From: Thermoplasmata archaeon
Lineage (GTDB): Archaea; Thermoplasmatota; Thermoplasmata; Lutacidiplasmatales; UBA184
Direction: 5' to 3'
Length of the DNA stretch: 48,680 bases
Assembly: GCA_022750115.1 (NCBI GenBank)
Contig: JAKIWI010000011.1
Coordinates: 1 to 48,680 of the forward strand
Part shown: positions 25,390-33,848 of the stretch, piece by piece
Layout of the letters: every line of letters begins with the position of its first letter
Position numbering within the stretch: the first letter of the stretch is position 1
Made by a program: the position numbers and the translations under genes
The notes under the pieces: model-generated
Told to the model about the DNA's origin: nothing
Seen by the model: the letters and a program-made list of their open reading frames with translations, nothing else
Database searches by the model: none

Positions 25390-25980
25390 TCACGCTCCGG
25401 GCGACGCTGGCGTCCGGTCGACGAGGTCCCACGAAAACCCTCGTCCGAGCGAGGGGATGGGGAGCGTGTCGAACGGCACCCGACCCTCATCGCTCGCGTC
25501 GAAGTACTCCGTGGGGAAATTCTGGAGAACGAAGGGCGCCTGCGAGATGTTCCCGATGCAGTGGTGGACGCCGGGGGGGATTGTGACGAGGAACGTCGTC
25601 GTGTCCCGCTTCGTGGGGTGTCCCGCCGTGTCGATCGGAGGTCCCGCCATCCGCACGACCTCGAGCCGGTGGGCGGTGGGCGATTGGGCACGACCGTCGT
25701 GTAGCGCGAGGATCATCTCCCCCAGGGGTACGACGAACCGGTCGGTCTGGCGAGCGTGAAGGTGCCAACGGTCCTTGTCTCGGAACTCTCCGGGGACCGT
25801 CACCGACGTGTAGGTCATGCGGAACCGCCCGCCGTCGATGGTCTGGTCGTCGGCCCGCATCGTCTCGACCAGAAGGCCGCGGGGGTCTTGGTGAACGGCG
25901 CGGGCCAGCACGACGACTCCCTCGATTCGGATCTCGTCCGGCAGGACCGGCCGAACGGTCCCACCGTCGTGGGACGTCAT
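25390..25980 (-). CDS. rmlC: dTDP-4-dehydrorhamnose 3,5-epimerase (RmlC-like)
   Basis: 196 residues of a cupin fold. HQDPRGLLVETMR, RWHLHARQTDRFVV and IPPGVHHCIGN occupy the expected beta-strand positions with His and Asp residues suited to the epimerase site. Similarity to standard RmlC is moderate, so it may be a divergent clade or a related sugar-nucleotide epimerase. Its place between rmlB and rmlD strongly favours the epimerase step. The ATG overlaps the rmlB stop as ATGA. Confidence 0.82.
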   Translation of the reverse strand: MTSHDGGTVRPVLPDEIRIEGVVVLARAVHQDPRGLLVETMRADDQTIDGGRFRMTYTSVTVPGEFRDKDRWHLHARQTDRFVVPLGEMILALHDGRAQSPTAHRLEVVRMAGPPIDTAGHPTKRDTTTFLVTIPPGVHHCIGNISQAPFVLQNFPTEYFDASDEGRVPFDTLPIPSLGRGFSWDLVDRTPASPGA

Positions 25981-26984
25981 GCCGCGCCTCGGGCCGCTGC
26001 CGGTCCGCTCGCCTCGGCGACCTCGCTGAGGGGCTCCCACCACTCGGGGTGGCCGCGGTACCAGCTGACGGTCTCCGCGAGGGCCTCGGGGAACGACCGC
26101 TTCGGAGTCCAGCCGAGCTCGGACTTGAGCCGGCCCGGGTCGAGCGCGTACCGGCGGTCGTGGCCGGGTCGGTCCGCGACGACCTCGATCGCCTCCGGGC
26201 CCCGCCCGAACGACGGAAGCAGCCGGTCGAGGATCTGCCGGTTGGAGAGCTCGTTCTCCCCGGAGACGAGGTAGGTGGTGCCGAGCTTTCCCCGGTGGGC
26301 GATCACGTCGAGCGCCTCGCAGTGGTCCTCGACGTAGATCCAGTCGCGGACATGCTTCCCGTCGCCGAACAGGGGGACTCGCAGTCCGCGGATCAGGCGA
26401 ACGATGGCACGCGGGATCAGTTTCTCGGGGAATTGGTACGGCCCGAAATTGTTGCCGCAGTTCGAGATCGTGGTCGGGAGTCCGTACGTCTCCGACCAGG
26501 CCCGCACGAGGTGGTCGCTGCCGGCCTTGCTGGCCGAGTACGGACCCCGCGGGCGGTAGGGCGACGCTTCGGTGAACCGATGCGGGTCGTCGAGCGAAAG
26601 CGAACCGAACACTTCGTCCGTGGAAACGTGGTGGAATCGGCCGACATCGTGGCGCCGGCACGCTTCGAGAAGGACCCCCGTGCCGACGACGTTGGTGCGG
26701 AGGAATGGAGTGGGGTCCACGATGGCCCGGTCGTTGTGGGTCTCGGCGGCGAGGTGGACCACGAGGTCGGAGCCCGCGACGACCGGTGCGACGGCCGAAT
26801 AGTCGGCCACGTCGCCCTGGACGAATCCCAGTCCGGCCCGCTCGAGGTCCCGGATCGATTCCCTCCGACCCGCGTACGTGAGCAGGTCGAAGACGACCAG
26901 CTCGTCCTCCGGGTGCTGGCGGCGCCAGAGCCGGGCGAGGTTCGAGCCGATGAAGCCGGCTCCCCCCGTCAGGACGACCTTCAT
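25977..26984 (-). CDS. rmlB: dTDP-glucose 4,6-dehydratase
   Basis: 335 residues. GGAGFIGSNL binds NAD, HLAAETHNDRAI and STDEVFG are dehydratase signatures, and YSASKAGSDHLV carries the catalytic Tyr-x3-Lys. NCGNNFGPYQFPEKLIP and the RDWIYVEDHC stretch are also typical. It converts dTDP-glucose to dTDP-4-keto-6-deoxyglucose. As first gene of the rml operon it has a weak TATA-like element near 27008-27016, about 28 nt upstream of the ATG, suggesting a separate leaderless promoter. Confidence 0.95.
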   Translation of the reverse strand: MKVVLTGGAGFIGSNLARLWRRQHPEDELVVFDLLTYAGRRESIRDLERAGLGFVQGDVADYSAVAPVVAGSDLVVHLAAETHNDRAIVDPTPFLRTNVVGTGVLLEACRRHDVGRFHHVSTDEVFGSLSLDDPHRFTEASPYRPRGPYSASKAGSDHLVRAWSETYGLPTTISNCGNNFGPYQFPEKLIPRAIVRLIRGLRVPLFGDGKHVRDWIYVEDHCEALDVIAHRGKLGTTYLVSGENELSNRQILDRLLPSFGRGPEAIEVVADRPGHDRRYALDPGRLKSELGWTPKRSFPEALAETVSWYRGHPEWWEPLSEVAEASGPAAARGAA

Positions 26985-27096
26985 TCGCGTTGACCTTCCT
27001 GCCCGGGGTATTGAAGCTTCGCCCGTGGGCCACCGGCGGCAGGTCTGAGACACGACTTCGGGGCGCGGGCTCGCGGCACGATCCGGTCGAGCACGG

Positions 27097-28476
27097 TCAC
27101 CTACCGAGTATTCCCAGTCGGCGCGCCATCGAGGTAGAGAGCCGTCGTTGGGGGTCCAGCCGGCGCTGGATGCGACGGAACTCCTCCAGGCGAGGGTAGG
27201 CCGCCAAGAACAGCCGGGGACTCTGGACGGCGTCCTTCGCCAGGTAGACCCGCCCACCGTGCTGGAGCAGGATCTCCTCGAGAGCCCGCACGATCCCCGG
27301 CAACCGGTCGTCGACCGGCAGGTCGAGACTGGCGGTTGTCCCCGGCCGGGGGAAGCTCAGCATCCCGCCGCTCGGGTCTCCGAACCGCTTCAGGACGCCG
27401 AGCAACGGGGCCCGTCGCACCGCGCGGATCGCCCGCGCGGCGCGGGTCAGGACCTCCTCCGCGACCTCGTTGGGCACGACGAACTGGCATTCGATGAACC
27501 CCCGGCGGCCGAACAGGCGGTTCCACTCGCCGACGGTGTCCAAGGGGTGGAAGAACCGACCAAACTCCACGAACTCCTCCGAGCCGGGGCGGTGGATCGC
27601 GAGGTAGAGCGCGTTGAACGCTCCGATCATCCCCGGGCCCCGAGGGGCGGCGGGAATCGGGAACGGGACGGAGAATCGAAGGCTGGATGGCGGCGCAAAC
27701 GGCTCCCACCGGGTGGGGAGCTCCGACGCGGCGGCATGCCGCCCCAGCATGAGGAGCGAGCGGCCGACGCGCGGCCCCGGCGCGGCAAGGTCCAGCCACG
27801 CCAAGGTGTACTCGAACTCGCGATCCCCGCGCGCCAGGCCATCGAGCGTCTCGCGCAGGCTCGCGGCCCGCTCGTAGCGAACGAGTACGAAGTTCGAGCC
27901 GACGGAGCGAAGCTTGAGCCGAGCCCGCACGACGAAGCCCGTGAGGCCCATCCCCCCGACCGTCGCCCAGAACGCCTCGGAGTTCTGCTCGCGCGAGCAT
28001 CGCAGCGACTCGCCCTCGGCCGTAACGAGGTCGAAGTCAATCACCTGACTCGAGAAGCTCCCGACCCGGTGGTGATTCTTGCCGTGGACATCGGCGGCGA
28101 TCGCTCCGCCGATCGTCACGAACCGTGTTCCCGGGGTGACCGAGAGGAAGTGGCCGTGGGGGAGGGTCGCCCGGATGAGGGAGTCGAGGCTGACGCCGGC
28201 GTCCAGGTCGACGATGCCGGTGCTCGGCGTGAAGGAGTGGATGCGGTCGAGCCCCGTCAGGACGACGGCGGCTCGGTTCTCGTTGAGCGAGGCATCCCCG
28301 TAGCTCCGACCGAGCCCGCGCGGCGCCAGGCTCGCCTCCGCGGGCGACCCCAGGAGGCCGACCAACTCCTCGACGCTGCGAGGAGAATACACCCGAGATC
28401 GTTGGCGCGGGAACCGCCCCCAACCATGGATCTCCTCGGTCGGGACCGGTCGGCCGCCCACATGGGAATCGCTCAT
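27097..28476 (-). CDS. DprE1-like FAD oxidase (polyprenyl-phospho-sugar 2-oxidase type)
   Basis: 459 residues. The PCMH-type FAD domain has PRGLGRSYGDASLNE, then TPGTRFVTIGGAIAADVHGKNHHRVGSF, very close to mycobacterial DprE1, including the HGKNHH site. The substrate domain has FIECQFVVPNEV, and GGRVYLAKDA carries the Lys equivalent to the DprE1 active-site lysine. The residue equivalent to the benzothiazinone-target Cys appears to be Ser (TTASLDLP). DprE1 oxidises decaprenyl-phospho-ribose at C2 before DprE2 reduces it to the arabinose epimer. The SDR directly upstream could play the DprE2 part. The start was chosen so that the HGWGRFP motif lies near the N-terminus. Confidence 0.88.
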   Translation of the reverse strand: MSDSHVGGRPVPTEEIHGWGRFPRQRSRVYSPRSVEELVGLLGSPAEASLAPRGLGRSYGDASLNENRAAVVLTGLDRIHSFTPSTGIVDLDAGVSLDSLIRATLPHGHFLSVTPGTRFVTIGGAIAADVHGKNHHRVGSFSSQVIDFDLVTAEGESLRCSREQNSEAFWATVGGMGLTGFVVRARLKLRSVGSNFVLVRYERAASLRETLDGLARGDREFEYTLAWLDLAAPGPRVGRSLLMLGRHAAASELPTRWEPFAPPSSLRFSVPFPIPAAPRGPGMIGAFNALYLAIHRPGSEEFVEFGRFFHPLDTVGEWNRLFGRRGFIECQFVVPNEVAEEVLTRAARAIRAVRRAPLLGVLKRFGDPSGGMLSFPRPGTTASLDLPVDDRLPGIVRALEEILLQHGGRVYLAKDAVQSPRLFLAAYPRLEEFRRIQRRLDPQRRLSTSMARRLGILGR

Positions 28477-28606
28477 CGACTGGAGCTGTCCAACTCCCGG
28501 CGGGCGCCGTTCCACATGGCCCTTCCTCCCGGAGACCGTCGGGGAATCGCTCGACCGAGGGAGCCGCGGCCGGGCCCGAGCGTAGGCTCGGGGGGACCGG
28601 AGGGCC

Positions 28607-29482
28607 TCAGGAATCGGTGGAGCGGTGGGTGAGTGCGGTGCATTCCTGCCAGAGGCGTGCCGCGACGCCGGCGTCGAGCGAAACGTCGGACGAGGGCGTC
28701 GGGCGGTCCCGGAAGTAGTACGCCCCCGAGGACGAGGCGACCGACGGCGCCGTGGCCACGAACAGGACGTGTCGGGCCGCCTCTGCGGGAGGAATTCCGA
28801 GGACTCGCTGGAACGTACGCAACGCGAGGACGAACAGCCCGGAGTTGCCGAGCCCGAACCGGGTGTTCACCCGGCCGGGGTTCACGGCGTGGACGGTCAC
28901 GCCGGACCCTTGGAGACGGCGCGCGAACTCCTTCGTCAGCAGAAGGATCTCGAGCTTCGAGTTGCAGTACGCCCGCCAGCCATTGTACTTCCCAGCTCCC
29001 TGGAGGTCGGCGAGGTCGAGCCTGGCCCTCCGATGGGCGTCGGAGGAGAGGTTGACGACGCGCGCGGGCGCGCTCGCCCGGAGTCGGTCGGTCAGGAGCT
29101 CCGTGAGAAGGAACGGCGCGAGAACGTTTACCGCGAGCGTCTTCTCGATGCCATCCTCGGTTTGCTCGCGCTGGCCGAACATGGCACCGGCGTTGTTGAC
29201 CAGTACGTCGATCCGGGGGCACGAAGCCTGGAGGGCCGCGGCGAGGCGCTCGACCTCCGAGCGTCGCCCGAGGTCCGCGACCATCGCCTCGACCGGCCCG
29301 GGCGGATGCCGCGCCCGGATGCGAGCCAGGGCTTCCTCGGCCCGTCGAGCGTCCTTGCCGACGATGATCACTCGGGCACCGATCGCGGCGAGGCCGGCGG
29401 CCGTCTCTTCGCCGATTCCCGAGCTGCCGCCCGTGACGATGCACGTCATCCCGTTCGGAGCAGAGATCGTGGGGGAAGCCAT
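28607..29482 (-). CDS. Short-chain dehydrogenase, possible partner of the DprE1-like oxidase
   Basis: 291 residues of a classical SDR. The NAD(P) site is VTGGSSGIGEETA, NNAG lies at LVNNAGAMFG, and the catalytic set is NLSSDAHRRA with YCNSKLE (Tyr-x3-Lys). By pattern it is closest to the retinol-dehydrogenase-like group, not to DprE2 itself. It sits between the DUF2079 protein and the DprE1-like oxidase on the same strand, so a keto-sugar reductase role is plausible but unproven. It starts 18 nt after the DUF2079 stop. Confidence 0.85.
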   Translation of the reverse strand: MASPTISAPNGMTCIVTGGSSGIGEETAAGLAAIGARVIIVGKDARRAEEALARIRARHPPGPVEAMVADLGRRSEVERLAAALQASCPRIDVLVNNAGAMFGQREQTEDGIEKTLAVNVLAPFLLTELLTDRLRASAPARVVNLSSDAHRRARLDLADLQGAGKYNGWRAYCNSKLEILLLTKEFARRLQGSGVTVHAVNPGRVNTRFGLGNSGLFVLALRTFQRVLGIPPAEAARHVLFVATAPSVASSSGAYYFRDRPTPSSDVSLDAGVAARLWQECTALTHRSTDS

Positions 29483-29500
29483 GCTGCACCGACCCGCTGC

Positions 29501-32065
29501 CTAGGACGCCGTGAGTTGCGTGACGACGATCGCGTACAGGTAGACGCTCATCGTCTTCGAGATCTCGATGCCGGGGAAGTCCACGAACCCGAGCTGGTTG
29601 ACGGTGAAGAACACGGTTCGGTTCGTGGTCGTCAGGTGGTTGATCGGGATCGAGCTGTTCAACCAACCTTGCTGCAGGGTGAGCGTGATGGGGACCCCGG
29701 TCGCGCTGGAGGCGGGGTGGTAGGTCACGACATGGTACGACCGGCCGTGGAGGGTGAGGAAGGGGAGGTCCCGCACCATTCCCGGATCTTCGCTGACGTT
29801 GAATCGTAGCAGCGTTGGCTTGGTGCTATTCGAATTCGGAGCGGTGATTCCGAAGCTGAACGTCGCCTTGTACGTCCCGAGGGGCAGGAACGGAGCGTTG
29901 GGGACGTCCCACAGCTCCGCCCCCCTCGGGCCTCCCACGGGGTGATAGTACGCGGGCCCGGTCGACTGATTGACGATGTTGCCGTACTTGGTGTGAAGAG
30001 TGGTCGGGTCGACCGAGAGCGTCCACGGGACCCACAGGGCCGGCGCGCCGTTCCATCCCCGCTCGTAGACGACCGCGCCCGCGTCGGAGGCGAGGAGGCC
30101 GAACCCCGCGAGGTTCGCGTCCGTGAGCAGCATGAGCGTGTTCTGCGGGTCGACGATGTAGTCGGCCGCGATGTAGTTCGCCTTGTGCACCCAGGCGTTC
30201 ACGTCGTAGGAGTAGTTCTCCGGGACCGGCAGGAACGCGTGGTCGGGCACCACAAAGGCGTTCGGACGGTTCGACAGCTGCGGGAAGAGGTGCGAGACGG
30301 TCAGCACCGCCGCGTCCTTCGGGATCAGCTTGAGGACCGTGTCGAGCGCTTTCTCGTGGACGCTCGGCGAGGTGTTGCCCGCCTGGATCTCGAGGTCGAC
30401 CGCGACGGGAGACCGGCCGAGCGGACTCGCCACGCCCGCGGCGACGAGTCCGGCGAGCACGATGATCACGAACACGACCGTGGCGGCGCGGTCCCCCGAG
30501 CTGGGGAGCAGTCCGCGTCGGCGAAGTCGCGGGCCGAGGCCCCAGGCAGGTGGGGGCTCGGTGGTCGCTGCCGGTCGGACGTCCGTCCCCGCACGGAATC
30601 GCGGGTCGGCTTCGAGCTCCCGCTTGGCGCGGACGAGGCGACTCTCGGCCGAGCCGAGCTGGTCGTCCCGGAGGTCGGAGATGGCGGCCTTCAATCGCAG
30701 GACGCCGGGCGGCGGTGGTCCGTCCCCCAGGGGAACCGGACGGACCCGGGCGATCATTCGCTGCGTGAACGCCCGCAAGCGGGCGCCGACTCGTTGGTGC
30801 GCTTCCATCGCATCGGTGTGGTGCGTGTACATCACAATCCGCGCGGCGCCCTCGATCGAACCGGCGACCAGGAATCCCGCGACGAGGGCCGAGTACTCCG
30901 TCCCGAAGAGGTAGAATGCGGGGTTGTTCGACAACAGTGCGAGCGTGAAGTAGCCGGTGACCGGCAGGAGGAACCGGAGTCCCCCGAACACCGACACGAG
31001 CCCCGTCCCAGCGAGGATCAGGAGCAGGTACGTCGCCTTCTGGCCGCCGCCGAACTGGAGCGCCGCTCCCGCCGCGCCTGGGTCGCTCGCCGCGCGCACG
31101 AGAACGTTCGGGAGCGAGGTCGCTCCGAGGACCGTGTACCGGGTCGCGTAGGCGTCGCCGAACCCGCCGCCCCGCCCCCCGGTCAGCGTGAGGGCGCCAA
31201 ACGCGAGCACGAGCCAGCCGGCCGAGAGCGCGAACGCGATGAAGAGTGGCCGTCGCTGCTGGGCCTGCGTCCAGTACGGGGAGACCATCTGGGAGAACCA
31301 GCTCGGCAGGAACGTCCCGACGAGCGCCCCCACCGCGAACAACATCATCAGACCCGATGCGGCCTCGATGGTGGACATCGCGAGGATCCAGAACGCAACG
31401 AACGGCCAGAACCGACCTCGCGCAAAGAAATACAGCGACACCAGGAGGAGGATCGGGAGGAACACCTCGGGGTCGAAGTTGTTCCAGTCCGTGGCGACGG
31501 TGACGGGGCTCACCAGGTAGAGCACCGCGAAAGCGATCGGCGCGAGGGGCTTTCGGAAGTACACCTTCGCGAGGCCGTAGACGGGGAGGACTCCGAAGCA
31601 GAGCGCCGCCTGTTTGAGGACAATGAGCGTCGTGGGACCTTGCGCGATGGCGTAGAATGGGACGAGCGCGAGGAGGAACGGACTGAAGTGGACGGCGAAG
31701 ATCGATCCGCTACTTCCACCGGGGATGTTCGTGGTGTAGTACATTAGGCCCTGGCCATGGACCGTCGTGTAGTACGCCTGGTTGTAGTCGCCGAGGTCCC
31801 CCTGCGTGGGGAGGAAGGAGAGGAAGTTGCGCCACTGGATGTAGGATAGGAACGCCGTCTCGATCGCGGCGAACAGCGCGAGGACCCAGACCGTTAGCGA
31901 AAAGCGAGGGACCCAGCTGGGGAGCCACGAGAACCGGTCGCGGTGGGGCCGGGGCGGGTTAGCGGCCGGGCGCGACGGTGTCGCTCGACGGGGCGCGAGG
32001 TCCTCGTCGCCCAAGTCAAACTCCGTCGGGGGTCGCCAGGGCGTCGGGGGGGACGGCGCGGCCAT
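29501..32065 (-). CDS. DUF2079 polytopic membrane protein
   Basis: 854 residues. A proline-rich cytoplasmic N-terminus (about 1-50) precedes many membrane helices up to about residue 420. DUF2079 hallmarks are QGDLGDYNQAYYTTVHGQGLMYYT in the first loop and VHFSPFLLALVPFY, a build reminiscent of GT-C glycosyltransferases with an Asp in the first extracytoplasmic loop. A central polar loop, one more helix (about 525-545) and a large extracellular C-terminal domain with sequons follow. It may transfer a lipid-linked sugar outside the membrane; this is inferred from fold and neighbours only. Confidence 0.82.
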   Translation of the reverse strand: MAAPSPPTPWRPPTEFDLGDEDLAPRRATPSRPAANPPRPHRDRFSWLPSWVPRFSLTVWVLALFAAIETAFLSYIQWRNFLSFLPTQGDLGDYNQAYYTTVHGQGLMYYTTNIPGGSSGSIFAVHFSPFLLALVPFYAIAQGPTTLIVLKQAALCFGVLPVYGLAKVYFRKPLAPIAFAVLYLVSPVTVATDWNNFDPEVFLPILLLVSLYFFARGRFWPFVAFWILAMSTIEAASGLMMLFAVGALVGTFLPSWFSQMVSPYWTQAQQRRPLFIAFALSAGWLVLAFGALTLTGGRGGGFGDAYATRYTVLGATSLPNVLVRAASDPGAAGAALQFGGGQKATYLLLILAGTGLVSVFGGLRFLLPVTGYFTLALLSNNPAFYLFGTEYSALVAGFLVAGSIEGAARIVMYTHHTDAMEAHQRVGARLRAFTQRMIARVRPVPLGDGPPPPGVLRLKAAISDLRDDQLGSAESRLVRAKRELEADPRFRAGTDVRPAATTEPPPAWGLGPRLRRRGLLPSSGDRAATVVFVIIVLAGLVAAGVASPLGRSPVAVDLEIQAGNTSPSVHEKALDTVLKLIPKDAAVLTVSHLFPQLSNRPNAFVVPDHAFLPVPENYSYDVNAWVHKANYIAADYIVDPQNTLMLLTDANLAGFGLLASDAGAVVYERGWNGAPALWVPWTLSVDPTTLHTKYGNIVNQSTGPAYYHPVGGPRGAELWDVPNAPFLPLGTYKATFSFGITAPNSNSTKPTLLRFNVSEDPGMVRDLPFLTLHGRSYHVVTYHPASSATGVPITLTLQQGWLNSSIPINHLTTTNRTVFFTVNQLGFVDFPGIEISKTMSVYLYAIVVTQLTAS

Positions 32066-32230
32066 CCTAGTTCACCCCGCCCCGAGGTTCGGCTCCCGTC
32101 GGGGATCGAACCGGTTCGTGGGGGCAGTTGAGTCCGGTCCGCACCATCGGGCGGACGACGGGGTTGCCCATCGTCCGGAGTCGGGGCGCTGCCCGAGGCG
32201 GTAATAACATCTGGCAAGCGGGATTCCTGT

Positions 32231-32277
32231 CGGTCGTTCTCGACGAGAGCGAGAGCACCGCCTCTCGCGGCCGACCG
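32231..32277 (-). other. Composite hairpin after the AlkP-like gene
   Basis: CGGTCG (32231-32236) pairs with CGACCG (32272-32277) and encloses CGAGAG/CTCTCG (32250-32255 with 32262-32267). It lies about 20-65 nt after the stop at 32297 and may be a 3'-UTR structure. No T-run follows. Confidence 0.3.
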
Positions 32278-32296
32278 TGGAAGCCCTTGCGGCGGC

Positions 32297-33781
32297 CTAG
32301 ATGTAGCCCCATGACCGGAGTCGCTCCTCCACATCGATGTCCACAGGCGCCGGCCCCGCGCTCGCCTTGGCGCGGCGCTCCGACTCTTGCGCCTCGTACG
32401 GGCCGAAGACATCCTGACGGAGATTGGCCCGTTCCTCGCCCTGGAGCGTAGTGGGAGCCGAGCGGTCGGGGTCCTCGCCCATCGGCCAGCGGAGGAGATC
32501 ACCGGTATCCAGGTCGAGAACGAACTTCTCGTCCTCCCGGTACGCCGCCAGCAGTCGATGATTCCAGGACTGGTTCGCCCCAAGCTTCCGGAGGGATCGG
32601 TTCGAGTCCGAGGCGGGAGCCCCCTCACAGTACACCACCCGGGAATCAGGGGCGGAAGTCGAGAACGGATACGGGGCCCGCCCTGCCGAGTCGAACGGGG
32701 GCAGGCCGGCCGCGGCTGCGCGGATCCAGGAGTCGACCTCGCAAAGGCTGACCCACCGCTCGACCCTCTTGGGCACCGGCACGCCCTTCGGCGGGGCAAC
32801 GACGAGCGGCACCCGTGTGACCGAATCGGTCGCACCGGTGCCGTGGTAGACGTTCCCGTGTTCCCCGAACGACTGGCCATGGTCCGAAGTGACCACGACC
32901 ATCGTCCGGTCCCGCTCGCCGTGGCGCTCGAGCGCGCGGAGGAGCTGACCGACCTTTGCATCCGCGGCCGTGATGGTCCGGAGGTAGTCCCCAACCATCG
33001 CCTCCCACGGGGCGCGTTCCTGGAGTCCCGGCACGGCGAGGAGGTAGGAGCGCGGCGCGTACAGGTACGCCTTCCCGAGCCAACCGACGCGTTGCCCGTT
33101 CTCGACGACCCCGTACGGGTCGTGGGTGTCGACGAAGTTGAAGAACGAGTAGAACGGCTTCTCCGGAGACCGTCGCCCCAGCCAGTCGGAGAAGTGGTCG
33201 ACCGTCATCTGGCCGCACACCTCCTGCTTGAACGACACCTCCTGGGAATGGAACATCCACGAGAGGGGAGCGACGAGCGGGGGGATCCGCTCCAGCAATT
33301 TCAGGACGCCCGGACGATAGATCGCCTCGGTTCCCCCGAACAAGCCGGTGACGACCGTGCGTTCGTCGTCGGAGATGCCACCCTTGTTCGCGACCTGGTT
33401 CTCGAAGCCCGCCTCGAGCCCGTAGCCGCCCACGAGGTGGATGTTCTCGGTGAGGATCGAGGTCTCGTAGCCCTGGTTCTTCAGGTGCTCCGCCGTGGAT
33501 TCCGGTCGGTCGGTGACCTTCTGGTACGTCCGGTAGCCGTGGACGTTCGGATACGACCCGGTGAACAGGGAGTAGTGGGAAGGGACGGTCCAGTTCGAGG
33601 GGGCGACCGCGCGCGGGAACGCGGTCCCCTCGGCGGCGAGCGCATCGATGACCGGCGTCGGCGCGATCCGGCCGCCGCCGCTCAGCGCGAAGTTCTTCGC
33701 ACGAGCACAATCGAGGACGATCGTGACGATGTTGGGCGGGCGGACGGGGAGGGACGCCCCCGGCGTTGGGTTTCCGCTCAT
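32297..33781 (-). CDS. Alkaline-phosphatase-superfamily (sulfatase-like) hydrolase
   Basis: 494 residues from ATG 33781. The N-terminal metal-site strand is NIVTIVLDCARAKNF. NWTVPSHYSLFTGSYPNVHG holds the expected nucleophile region, FFNFVDTHDPY and VVVTSDHGQSFGEHG give further metal ligands, and the C-terminus ends in RLRSWGYI as in many sulfatase-like proteins. There is no signal peptide, so it may act in the cytoplasm. Members cleave or transfer phosphate or sulfate esters on lipids and polysaccharides. It shares a divergent promoter with the glycosyltransferase at 33849. Confidence 0.87.
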   Translation of the reverse strand: MSGNPTPGASLPVRPPNIVTIVLDCARAKNFALSGGGRIAPTPVIDALAAEGTAFPRAVAPSNWTVPSHYSLFTGSYPNVHGYRTYQKVTDRPESTAEHLKNQGYETSILTENIHLVGGYGLEAGFENQVANKGGISDDERTVVTGLFGGTEAIYRPGVLKLLERIPPLVAPLSWMFHSQEVSFKQEVCGQMTVDHFSDWLGRRSPEKPFYSFFNFVDTHDPYGVVENGQRVGWLGKAYLYAPRSYLLAVPGLQERAPWEAMVGDYLRTITAADAKVGQLLRALERHGERDRTMVVVTSDHGQSFGEHGNVYHGTGATDSVTRVPLVVAPPKGVPVPKRVERWVSLCEVDSWIRAAAAGLPPFDSAGRAPYPFSTSAPDSRVVYCEGAPASDSNRSLRKLGANQSWNHRLLAAYREDEKFVLDLDTGDLLRWPMGEDPDRSAPTTLQGEERANLRQDVFGPYEAQESERRAKASAGPAPVDIDVEERLRSWGYI

Positions 33782-33804
33782 CCGTCGTGTGTTGTCCGGC
33801 TCCC

Positions 33805-33816
33805 AAACTATTTGAA
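33805..33816. promoter_or_regulatory. Shared AT-rich divergent promoter
   Basis: aaactatttgaa reads as a TATA-like element on either strand. It is centred about 29 nt before the AlkP-like ATG (minus) and about 39 nt before the GT4 ATG (plus), so one short element may serve both genes. Confidence 0.45.
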
Positions 33817-33848
33817 GCAAGCTCGGCCCCCAAGAAGCAGCAGCATCC

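Noticed and set aside
32107-32118. 12-bp palindrome CGAACCGGTTCG upstream of the DUF2079 gene
   Set aside because: It is perfect but short and GC-rich, and it lies about 45 nt before the start without a TATA element, so chance is a fair explanation.
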